Assembly (NCBI GenBank): GCA_027013815.1 | Contig: JALWFY010000073.1 | Location: forward strand, 1 to 64,000 | DNA: 64,000 nt | Direction: 5' to 3' | Origin: Desulfohalobiaceae bacterium | GTDB lineage: Bacteria; Desulfobacterota; Desulfovibrionia; Desulfovibrionales; Desulfothermaceae | Notes under the pieces: model-generated | What the model saw: the letters and a program-made list of their open reading frames with translations, nothing else | Told to the model about the DNA's origin: nothing | Database searches by the model: none | Shown: positions 54,374-62,289 of the stretch, one piece after another | How the letters are laid out: each line of letters begins with the position of its first letter | Numbering within the stretch: the stretch's first letter is position 1 | Translations under genes and position numbers: made by a program

Positions 54374-56599
54374 ATGAAAAAATTGATTTTAATAATCATT
54401 TTTTCCCTGGTAATAGGAGGGTCTATTTCATGGGCAGAAAAAAACGTAGTTTTTATTCCAGAAAAAAATCTTCCTAGAAAAATAGCTATCTTAGGGCCTA
54501 TTCCATTAAAGAAAAAAAACATAGAGCTTTCTGCATTGGGAATGATAAAAAACGTTATAAAAAATTATATGTCAGGAAAAGGTTATATAATTGCTCCTTT
54601 AAAAGGAGACTACTCTGCATCAAAAAGAATATCCTCCAAGGAACTAAAAAAACTGTTTAAAGGCAACCCTGAATTAGACGGCATCCTCACCATAGGTATA
54701 TACCAGCTCTCTAGTTTCAATATAGCCTTTGCACAATATTACAAAATGGACGGAGAGCTTTGTCTCTATAAAAAATACAAAAAGTTGGGTTGTTGGAGAG
54801 AAACAGCTACCAGGAAAAAACTCTCTATTGCAACAGACCCTCTTAGTGCCATAGCAACAGTAGTATCTTCAGTTGTAAGCAGTGAAGGAGACGTAAATAT
54901 AAAAAATATTATATTCGATTGGGCCTTTAAGGTATCTAGCCTTATACCTACGTTCTCCAGTGCAGCTAAAAAACCAAAGATCATAAGGGTTGTCACAAAT
55001 GTGTCAAAGAATACCTTTAAATTAGGAGATAAAATAGTTGTGGGGTTAGAGGGTACAGCCGGGGGAAAGGCATACTTTGACATAAACCCCTTAATAAAGA
55101 ATATACCAATGCCTGAGATACAGAATGGGATTTATAAGGGCATGTATGTGGTAAAAAAAGGGGATAGCTTAGACAGTGGAATCATTTATGTGCACCTTGA
55201 AAATGAGAGGGGAGAAAGAAGGGATTGGATAGAAACATCCCCACTAGTATATATTGATGGAATCCCTCCTTCTCAGGTCAAAAATTTTTCATTTATTCCA
55301 CAGAAAAACAGCATCAAGTTAACTTGGAATACAACAGATACAGATGTAGTAAAGTTTGAACTCTATAGGAGTGAAAAACCACTTTCAGGCTATAAAAAAA
55401 TTGCAGAACCCACTAATTTCTATTGGGTAGATAAAGAGGTAGAGCCTGGGAAATCTTATTATTATAGAATAGTATGTCTAGATAAAGTGGGTAACCCATC
55501 TAAGGCATCACAAATTGGACCAGTGTCTCTTCCAGTCCTTGGTAGCAAACCATTGCCTGATGTTATAGTATCAGATATTTCTTCTGGTAAATACTTTTTG
55601 AACTCTACCACAACTATTCCTTTTGGGATGTCCATAGTTATTGGTCCTAATGTAGATATAGAATTTCGCAATAATGCAACTCTAAAAATTAATGGGAGTG
55701 TAAAATTAAAATCTTCTTTTATACACTCTGACACCAAAAACGGGACAAAAACAATTCAAGTGTCACAAACAGGTAATCTTGAAATCAATAAGCTTCTTAT
55801 GCAAGGACTTGATTGGATGAAAATAAATGGTAATCTGAAAGCTGATAGTCTTTCTATTATTAATGGAAAGACAGGATTAAAAATAAATACCCTTGGTTCT
55901 ATACAGTTAAATAATTGTATATTTAGAGGACTAGATAACGCAATCATAATAAATGATGGAAAGGTATCTATAACTAAATGTAATTTTGAGAGAAACAAAA
56001 TAGCTCTTTTTATTGACAGAGGAGAATTGAATATAATAAATAATAATTTTATTGGAAATAAAATAAATATCAAATCAAACATTCCTCTAAAGATAAAAGC
56101 CAATTTTTTTAACACACAAACCATATCAGATTTCAAGTTGTATGGAAAAATAGAGATAGATTCCTTTTTATCTGCCCCCTATCCAGGAGGCAAGGAGATC
56201 TTGGTCAAGGATCTAATAAAACAAGCAAAAAAGGAAAAACAAGAGGCAATCCAGTATTTGAATAAAGGAAATTACGGGAAGGCAGTAGAAATATTTAAAA
56301 GGATAGTTCCCATATATTCTGATGCCACTACCTATATTTACTACATATACTCACTTTCCATGGCAGGTGACCCAAGTATTGAAAAGGTAATTGACCAGGC
56401 CCTAAAAAAATATCCATATGAGACCCGTATATATCAAATGGGAATAAGGTATTTTCTACAAACCAACAAGATAGATAAGGCAAGAAAATTATTAGAAAAG
56501 GGACTGAGATTAAATCCAAAAAATCCTACTTTAATGTCAATGAAGGTATTTTTTAATGAAAATAATAATAAACAACAAGGAGGTAAGGGACATGAATAG
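54374..56599 (+). CDS. large exported protein: GNA1162-like, FnIII-like, beta-helix and TPR
   Basis: A 741-residue exported protein with a signal peptide (cut after about SISWA, residue 21). Residues about 28-200 resemble the GNA1162/TolB-N-like lipoprotein fold (KIAILGPIPLKKK, MSGKGYIIAPL, LDGILTIGIYQL). Residues about 293-385 look like an FnIII-like domain (GIPPSQVKNFSF, VKFELYRSEKPLSGYKKI, YYYRIVCLDKVGNPSKA). Residues about 394-600 are a right-handed beta-helix of short Asn/Ile-rich repeats (NCIFRGLDNAIIINDGKVSI and similar). Residues about 616-735 are TPR repeats (EAIQYLNKGNYGKAVEIFKR; KARKLLEKGLRLNPKNPTLM). I know no characterised protein with this order. It is the first gene of a six-gene operon and overlaps the second by eight bases. 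Confidence 0.8.
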   Translation: MKKLILIIIFSLVIGGSISWAEKNVVFIPEKNLPRKIAILGPIPLKKKNIELSALGMIKNVIKNYMSGKGYIIAPLKGDYSASKRISSKELKKLFKGNPELDGILTIGIYQLSSFNIAFAQYYKMDGELCLYKKYKKLGCWRETATRKKLSIATDPLSAIATVVSSVVSSEGDVNIKNIIFDWAFKVSSLIPTFSSAAKKPKIIRVVTNVSKNTFKLGDKIVVGLEGTAGGKAYFDINPLIKNIPMPEIQNGIYKGMYVVKKGDSLDSGIIYVHLENERGERRDWIETSPLVYIDGIPPSQVKNFSFIPQKNSIKLTWNTTDTDVVKFELYRSEKPLSGYKKIAEPTNFYWVDKEVEPGKSYYYRIVCLDKVGNPSKASQIGPVSLPVLGSKPLPDVIVSDISSGKYFLNSTTTIPFGMSIVIGPNVDIEFRNNATLKINGSVKLKSSFIHSDTKNGTKTIQVSQTGNLEINKLLMQGLDWMKINGNLKADSLSIINGKTGLKINTLGSIQLNNCIFRGLDNAIIINDGKVSITKCNFERNKIALFIDRGELNIINNNFIGNKINIKSNIPLKIKANFFNTQTISDFKLYGKIEIDSFLSAPYPGGKEILVKDLIKQAKKEKQEAIQYLNKGNYGKAVEIFKRIVPIYSDATTYIYYIYSLSMAGDPSIEKVIDQALKKYPYETRIYQMGIRYFLQTNKIDKARKLLEKGLRLNPKNPTLMSMKVFFNENNNKQQGGKGHE

Positions 56600-57743
56600 G
56601 AAACTATGTATCTTTGGATTATTGGTCTTTTTCTTAATGGGTTCTCCATTATGGGCCAGGACTGTAACTGCAATAGGAGAGGGACAAACCAGACAGGCAG
56701 CTATCAACAATGGGATCAGGGCAGCAGTAGAAGAGGCCCTGGGTAGTTATATCACTTCTTCTTCTAATGTATCTCAGGGGAAACTAATCTATGACCGAAT
56801 AACATCAGCAAGCGCAGGATATGTTAGGAGTTATAATGTAATTGCTGAAGGGAAAGACCCTGTCACTGATGTGTATAAGGTAAAACTAAATGTAGTATTA
56901 GACGACATTAAGTTAAAAAATGCAGTATCTAAATTTATGGAAGATCCAAGATTTCAACGGACATTCCAGGAGACAAAGTTTGATGAAAGGAAAGTGGTGG
57001 TCTTGTACAAGCCCAGGACAGGACTAGATCTTCCATACAATTCCAAGGCAGTACAATCTGTAATGGATCTAATTCAAGACAGGCTTTCAAGTAAAGGATT
57101 TAGAGTATTTCTCCCATCTCAATTAAAACGTATAAGGGGACGTGCAGCAGAAATGGTAGTTGATGAGGAAAGTGCGATAAATATAGCCAGGCAAGAGACA
57201 GGAGATGCTGTAGTATTAGTAAGCTTTGATGCAGGGAAACGGCCAACTAGTGATGGATATTATTTGATTTATGCCACCCTTACCCTCAAGGCATATGACT
57301 GTACCACAGGAGAATTATTTGCAAACGTCCAAGATAGGGGTAAGACCATTACCAGGGGTGGCGAATATGGACTCCAAGATGGTATTGCCAGGGTAGCCAT
57401 CAAGATAGGTCCTAGGGTAGTAGATAGGCTTATAAGCAAAATAGTAAGACGTTTTAGTGGCGCTAGGGCAAAATTTGTGATGTTAATCCTCAGAAATATA
57501 AGCATTAATAACCAGGATAAGGTTGAAGACGTGTTAGAAGAACTTGGATGGAGATATAGGATTGCCAGACAGACTGGAAGTTATATGGAAGTAGAAATAT
57601 TCAACGATGCAGATCCAACATCTATCAGAAGGATCTTAAGAAAGTCTTTTAAGAGAAAGGCCTTGGGTTTAATCCCAGCAGAGGTCTCAGGTTCAAGGGT
57701 AATATTTGATGGGAGTTACTCAGGAGCAGGAGGAGGTTATTAA
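56592..57743 (+). CDS. FlgT-like exported protein
   Basis: About 383 residues from the ATG at 56592 (AAGGAGG site, overlapping the previous stop); signal peptide to about residue 22 (SPLWA). The N-terminal domain (TVTAIGEGQTRQAAINNGIR, then ALGSYITSSS and SYNVIAEG) fits the FlgT N-terminal/LPP20-type fold. Residues about 130-270 resemble the TolB-N-like middle domain of FlgT (RKVVVLYKP, SVMDLIQDRLSSKGFRVFLP, ARQETGDAVVLVSFD). The C-terminal domain (VEDVLEELGWRYRIARQTGS) is a small alpha/beta module. In Vibrio FlgT builds the outer flagellar H-ring; here no flagellar gene is near, so the homology is of domains and not proof of function. Confidence 0.75.
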   Translation: MNRKLCIFGLLVFFLMGSPLWARTVTAIGEGQTRQAAINNGIRAAVEEALGSYITSSSNVSQGKLIYDRITSASAGYVRSYNVIAEGKDPVTDVYKVKLNVVLDDIKLKNAVSKFMEDPRFQRTFQETKFDERKVVVLYKPRTGLDLPYNSKAVQSVMDLIQDRLSSKGFRVFLPSQLKRIRGRAAEMVVDEESAINIARQETGDAVVLVSFDAGKRPTSDGYYLIYATLTLKAYDCTTGELFANVQDRGKTITRGGEYGLQDGIARVAIKIGPRVVDRLISKIVRRFSGARAKFVMLILRNISINNQDKVEDVLEELGWRYRIARQTGSYMEVEIFNDADPTSIRRILRKSFKRKALGLIPAEVSGSRVIFDGSYSGAGGGY

Positions 57744-57745
57744 CC

Positions 57746-58705
57746 ATGAAAAAAACAATGGTTATTTCCATTTTTCTTATGCTGCTTTCAGCAGGATGTG
57801 CTACCACCTATGTAAGTTCAAAAGGGGCGCTAGTAAGTGTCTACCGCCCCAACACCATAAAAGAGGGTTTAGTGTGTTCATCAGGTGGCAATGAGGGTAT
57901 TGCCTTTATGTATGTTGGCCCTGATACCATTAGTGGTAACGTATCAAGGGCAGATAAATACTTAATATCTCAATATGCAAAGGCAGTACTTGGTGAGACT
58001 AGATTTATAAATCCAGTTACTGTGTCTTCTATGGAAGGTGAATATCCTGATCTCAGTATAAAGGTTATAAACTTTGGAGTTAGAACCACCAGACAAGGAG
58101 GTATGATAAAAAGGCATGGTGTATTCCAAGCCAACTTTTCAGTTAAACAGGCGGGATTACTTGAGTGTTCCACTGCAGATCCCATATTAATTGAAAAGAC
58201 CTTTGTTCAACCTACATTTAGGCAAGACAAACTTCCATCTATTTTAAGGGTTAAAGAAAAACTTATTAAAGAGGCCGTACGCAGGGTGGTAAGACAATTT
58301 GTACCTGTAAAATCTACAATACTTCGCCCTGTTAAGGGATTAAGTGGTATGGCTAAAAGTGCAGCAGACATGATAAATGCAGGCAATTGTATTGGGGCAT
58401 ATGAGATCTTAAAGCCTATGGCAGATAGTCCTGGGTGTAGAGACTCAGCAGTTCTCTATAATGCAGGAGTTGCCCTGGAATGTATGGCTTGGAACAATGC
58501 AAATGACACCAATACTCAACAACGATATTTAAATAAGGCGCTAAAATATTACCGCAGGGCAGCAATGTTAAAACCTAGTGACCCGGACATCCAAAGGGCT
58601 ATGGGAGATGTCTCTTATGAACTCAACACCGCATTTTCTTCATCAAAGAGGCAAATAAGGACAAAGAAGTTATTGGAAGAATTTAAGACACCAACAGGAT
58701 ATTAA
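57746..58705 (+). CDS. lipoprotein with TPR-like C-terminus
   Basis: A 319-residue lipoprotein: signal sequence ending in the lipobox LLSAGC, Cys about 18. The start is two bases after the previous stop, with the AGGAGG site inside that gene. The N-terminal 190 residues show an FlgO-/GNA1162-like mix of strands (EGIAFMYVGPDTISG, YPDLSIKVINFGVRTTRQGG, HGVFQANFSVKQA). The rest has helical repeats of TPR type (AADMINAGNCIGAYEILKPM, NKALKYYRRAAMLKPSDPDI). It contains several extra cysteines. I do not recognise a named family. Confidence 0.75.
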   Translation: MKKTMVISIFLMLLSAGCATTYVSSKGALVSVYRPNTIKEGLVCSSGGNEGIAFMYVGPDTISGNVSRADKYLISQYAKAVLGETRFINPVTVSSMEGEYPDLSIKVINFGVRTTRQGGMIKRHGVFQANFSVKQAGLLECSTADPILIEKTFVQPTFRQDKLPSILRVKEKLIKEAVRRVVRQFVPVKSTILRPVKGLSGMAKSAADMINAGNCIGAYEILKPMADSPGCRDSAVLYNAGVALECMAWNNANDTNTQQRYLNKALKYYRRAAMLKPSDPDIQRAMGDVSYELNTAFSSSKRQIRTKKLLEEFKTPTGY

Positions 58706-58717
58706 AGGAGTTTTTCC

Positions 58718-60109
58718 ATGTACTTTAAAAGACCACTGTTCTTGATTGTCCTGATTTTATTTATGGGAGGATGTGCCACCACTGGGATGATGACAGTGGG
58801 AAATATAGCTAACTACCTAGGAGGGAAAGAAGCTGCTCAAAACAAAAATCCCTTAATTGAGGCTGAAACAGATATCACTTTAGTAGATGAACTCGCTGCT
58901 ATTGTAAAACTCAACCAAGTGATGTTAAGTCGCATGCCTATTTCATATGGAGACAAGTGGCCAGAATTACTAAATGATTATTATCATACAACCCATTTAA
59001 CAGAGGATCAAAGAAAAAAAAGATCTCGATATAACAATTGCTTAAAAAAACTCTTAAAAAAGGACTTTTCTTTTTATGCCCTGTACAATGCGAACATATA
59101 TGCAGTAAGTATAATATCTACAAACAACAATATACTTTGTAGTATGCTTGGAGCCCTTGGGTCTAGAATGTTCATAAAAGGGTGTGAAAACCTTGGTATT
59201 GAATATGAACACGTTAAAACAGTACTCTCCTATGTCCCATTTGGATGCGATTGTCTATATTATAGACCTGAGTTTATAGATGTAGAGCCAACTAAGTATA
59301 AGTATGTATGCAAGAGGATAAGACGGTCTTCTTTTTATAGGAAATGTGATTTTTTTAATAGACCTACTGAATTCATGTTGACAAAATATCTATACAGAAA
59401 GGGAGGACTGAAATACTGGGCAGACTTACCAATCAGGACATATTGCTTTAGGCCAGTAAAAGGGGAACAACTTGGGACATTTAAAGATGTGTTTTATTCT
59501 CTTCTTTCTCCATCAATCAGATCTCAAATTCAAAGGATAGATGAGGAGATCATGGTAGTGAGGGCAGATCTAGAATCCACAAAGGCCAGGCTCCAGTGTA
59601 AGGGTTTTAGTTCTCCTGAGATAGCGGCACTTAGGCGAAAAAAGAGTCAGTTAGTGGCTGAGTTGAAAAACAAGCAGGTACTTCAAAAAAAGTTGTATAA
59701 ACAGGCACTCTCTATATTAAATGTAACTCCTGAAAATATAAAAAAGGCAAAGAAATTAAAAGAAATCGCAGATTATATTGACAGGAGCTTTGTTGAAAAC
59801 ATGTCTATAATATTAAATCTCACTGCAAAGATTGTAAATGATGTACAGACCATGAAGACAATGAATATTACAAGGGCATTTGTTACTTATCCTCTATTGG
59901 TCAGAAAAGGAGTTTTCTTAAAAAGGAATAGGAGATTTTATGAAAGGAGGTTTAAAAATATAGCCAAAAAATTAATAGCCCTACCTGTAACTTATTTCGA
60001 GATCCTAGGTTATTCAGTTGCCCAAAAATATCAGGTAGCCAAATACAAGGGTTATTTAGAGGCTATGATAAAAATGGAAGAAAAAATGAACAACAGGAGG
60101 AAGTTATGA
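58718..60109 (+). CDS. cysteine-rich lipoprotein with coiled coil
   Basis: A 463-residue lipoprotein (signal ending LFMGGC, Cys about 20). Residues about 125-245 are cysteine-rich (NNILCSML, FIKGCENLG, PFGCDCLYYRP, YVCKRIRRSS, RKCDFF, RTYCFRPV), more than eight Cys in 120 residues, which would need oxidative folding. Residues about 270-345 form a coiled coil (RIDEEIMVVRADLESTKARL; RKKSQLVAELKNKQVLQKKL). The C-terminal part is helical and basic. I know no family for it. It starts 12 bases after the preceding gene, and its stop overlaps the next start (ATGA). Confidence 0.75.
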   Translation: MYFKRPLFLIVLILFMGGCATTGMMTVGNIANYLGGKEAAQNKNPLIEAETDITLVDELAAIVKLNQVMLSRMPISYGDKWPELLNDYYHTTHLTEDQRKKRSRYNNCLKKLLKKDFSFYALYNANIYAVSIISTNNNILCSMLGALGSRMFIKGCENLGIEYEHVKTVLSYVPFGCDCLYYRPEFIDVEPTKYKYVCKRIRRSSFYRKCDFFNRPTEFMLTKYLYRKGGLKYWADLPIRTYCFRPVKGEQLGTFKDVFYSLLSPSIRSQIQRIDEEIMVVRADLESTKARLQCKGFSSPEIAALRRKKSQLVAELKNKQVLQKKLYKQALSILNVTPENIKKAKKLKEIADYIDRSFVENMSIILNLTAKIVNDVQTMKTMNITRAFVTYPLLVRKGVFLKRNRRFYERRFKNIAKKLIALPVTYFEILGYSVAQKYQVAKYKGYLEAMIKMEEKMNNRRKL

Positions 60110-61305
60110 GAAAATTATGGTGTATAATTTTGCTATTTGGATTAATTATGGTGGGAGCGTGTACCCCAAAAAAACAACCAGGGATATCCCTTGAAGACAA
60201 CCCTGTGCACCATTATTTAATGGGGATGCAGCTTATAGAAAAACAGGACATCGCTGGAGCAAAAAAACATTTTGATAGGGCTCTATATTTAGATAAGACG
60301 TATAGCCCAGCACTTGCTGGAAAGGCACTTACTTTTGCTATTGATGCCTATGGACAAAAGGACAAGGGATTTTGGGAAGTAGATTTCAAAAATGCCCTAA
60401 AATTCCTTAAAAAGGCAAAAAAGAATGCAGAGAATGATAGTGAGAGATTTATTTACCACGTAACAGCGATTAGGGTTTATTTCACTGCACATCCCAAAGG
60501 ATGGTTATCTGAAGCAGAAGAGAATTATGAAGATGCCATAAACTTAGATAATGTTAAGGAAACAGACTTACCATATTATCAAACCAAGGCTGCTGCCCAT
60601 TATTTTATGGGATATGGCTATTATATGGCCTATGAGTTCAGAAAGGCAGAAGATGCCTTTTCAAAGGTCCTGTCTTCAAAGCCAGGGAAATGGCACGATA
60701 AGGCAGACACCATGTTTAAAAGGGTACAGAAAATAGTAAGGGCCATGGGACAATACACCCTTACTAAAGTAGGAAAAGAAATTGCTGTAAAACCAGAGGT
60801 GACCAGGGGAGATGTGGCGGCCCTGTTAGTAGATGAACTCCATCTTGATAAATTTATGGCTGGTAGGATAGTAATAAAATCAAAACTCCCTAAGGCAGCG
60901 TTTATCCCAGCTGATGTTTTAAACAGCCCATTTAAAGAAGAAATACTAACTGTTATAAAATGGAATATAAGGGGGTTACAACCAGAATATGACAAGACCA
61001 CTCAAGCATATTTATTTAAGCCCCAAGAACCAATCACAAGAAAACAATTGGCATTTATCTTGGAAGACCTACTCATTAAACTCACAGGAGACAATTCAAT
61101 TGCTACTGCGTATTTTGGCACGCAACGGTCTCCATTTCCAGACGTCCCAGTGAATGTGGCATGGTTTAATGCTGTAATGAATTGTACAACTAGGGGACTT
61201 ATGGAGCCCGATATATCTGGAGAATTTAGGCCAGATGACAAGGTAGAAGGGGCAGAACTCATTCTAGCCCTTATGAAGCTAAGAAACATAATGAATATTT
61301 ATTAA
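60106..61305 (+). CDS. lipoprotein with TPR repeats and S-layer-homology-like domains
   Basis: A 399-residue lipoprotein (lipobox MVGAC, Cys about 19). Residues about 30-215 are TPR repeats (GAKKHFDRALYLDKTYSPAL, AEENYEDAINLDN, EFRKAEDAFSKVLSSKPGKW). Residues about 228-395 contain SLH-like modules (EVTRGDVAALLVDELHLDKF; EPITRKQLAFILEDLLIKL; SPFPDVPVNVAWFNAVMNC, then GEFRPDDKVEGAELILALM). SLH modules usually bind cell-wall polymers, which suggests peptidoglycan anchoring across the periplasm. Start ATG overlaps the previous TGA. Confidence 0.78.
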   Translation: MRKLWCIILLFGLIMVGACTPKKQPGISLEDNPVHHYLMGMQLIEKQDIAGAKKHFDRALYLDKTYSPALAGKALTFAIDAYGQKDKGFWEVDFKNALKFLKKAKKNAENDSERFIYHVTAIRVYFTAHPKGWLSEAEENYEDAINLDNVKETDLPYYQTKAAAHYFMGYGYYMAYEFRKAEDAFSKVLSSKPGKWHDKADTMFKRVQKIVRAMGQYTLTKVGKEIAVKPEVTRGDVAALLVDELHLDKFMAGRIVIKSKLPKAAFIPADVLNSPFKEEILTVIKWNIRGLQPEYDKTTQAYLFKPQEPITRKQLAFILEDLLIKLTGDNSIATAYFGTQRSPFPDVPVNVAWFNAVMNCTTRGLMEPDISGEFRPDDKVEGAELILALMKLRNIMNIY

Positions 61306-61320
61306 AAGGAGGGAGGGAAA

Positions 61321-62232
61321 ATGAAAAAAATAGGTTTTATTTTAGGAATTATGTTGTTTTTCAGTGTAAGTGCAATGGCCCAGGACCAATGGCAACCTGT
61401 AACTGACCCTGTAAAGGTGTTTTCAGAGGGATATATTCAAGTAATTGGAGCATCAGAAGAAGGACAAAGTAGATACAGGGCAATTAGGGCTGCCACAGTT
61501 GTAGCTCAAAGAGACCTTTTAGAGGTGTTACAGGGCATTACATTATATGGGACTACAACTGTAAGGGACGGGATGTTACAAAGTGACAATATTAGGACAA
61601 CAGTCCATGGTATACTAAGAGGTGCTGTAAAATGCGGAGAAAAATATTATCCCAATAGGGGATACGCAGAAGTATGTATGAGGCTTTACTTAAGGGGCCA
61701 TGGAGGTTTGTACGATGTAATCCTACCACTTTTAAAAGAGGAAGGCCTTCTCCCCCCACCAAGACCAACCTTTAAACCCAAAATGATACCTAAGGTCATG
61801 AATGCACCTACACCAGTTCCCAGTGCAACAACACCCACTACTCCATCTGTCCCTAAAAAACCTGAAGTAATAACTCCATCTAAAATGAAAAATCCATATG
61901 ATGGCGTAATTGTGGATGTTAGGGAATTTCCTTTTAGACCAGCGCTTGTTAATAGAATATTAACTGCCCAAGGTGAAATTATATTTGACCCATCTAAAAT
62001 TGTAAGCTCTATTTTAGTGGAAAGGGGATGTGGGGGATTCACTAACAATGAGTCAAAGGCTATGGCCCTACTCAAGACCTGGGGTGCAAAAAATCCCATG
62101 AAAATAAAGGCCATAAAAGTATTAAAAAATACTGATGTTGAGGTTGGAAAAGACGACGCAGCATTAATCTTTACCAGTAATGAAAGGACCCAATTCTTAA
62201 ATCAGGCTAGGGTGGTATTTTTATTGAAATAA
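61321..62232 (+). CDS. LPP20/FlgP-like exported protein
   Basis: A 303-residue exported protein with a plain signal peptide (cut after SAMA, about residue 20). The LPP20-type domain occupies residues about 35-140 (VIGASEEGQSRYRAIRAATV, ALQR-like VAQRDLLEVLQGITLYG, VCMRLYLRG). A Pro/Thr-rich linker (about 142-190) leads to a C-terminal alpha/beta domain of about 110 residues (PYDGVIVDVREFPFRPALVN, IKAIKVLKNTDVEVGKDDAA), of a type often seen after LPP20 domains. In Vibrio and Campylobacter FlgP (LPP20) forms the outer-membrane basal disk. It is the last gene of the operon; a hairpin follows at 62250. Confidence 0.78.
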   Translation: MKKIGFILGIMLFFSVSAMAQDQWQPVTDPVKVFSEGYIQVIGASEEGQSRYRAIRAATVVAQRDLLEVLQGITLYGTTTVRDGMLQSDNIRTTVHGILRGAVKCGEKYYPNRGYAEVCMRLYLRGHGGLYDVILPLLKEEGLLPPPRPTFKPKMIPKVMNAPTPVPSATTPTTPSVPKKPEVITPSKMKNPYDGVIVDVREFPFRPALVNRILTAQGEIIFDPSKIVSSILVERGCGGFTNNESKAMALLKTWGAKNPMKIKAIKVLKNTDVEVGKDDAALIFTSNERTQFLNQARVVFLLK

Positions 62233-62249
62233 GACAAACCTTATATCCA

Positions 62250-62279
62250 AAAGGGAGAGAATTCATATCCTCTCCCTTT
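62250..62279 (+). terminator. hairpin terminator after the envelope operon
   Basis: Perfect ten-base stem AAAGGGAGAG (62250-62259) with CTCTCCCTTT (62270-62279) and a ten-base loop, then AATTGATTTT. The T-run is weak, so part of transcription may continue into the gene at 62290. Confidence 0.65.
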
Positions 62280-62289
62280 AATTGATTTT

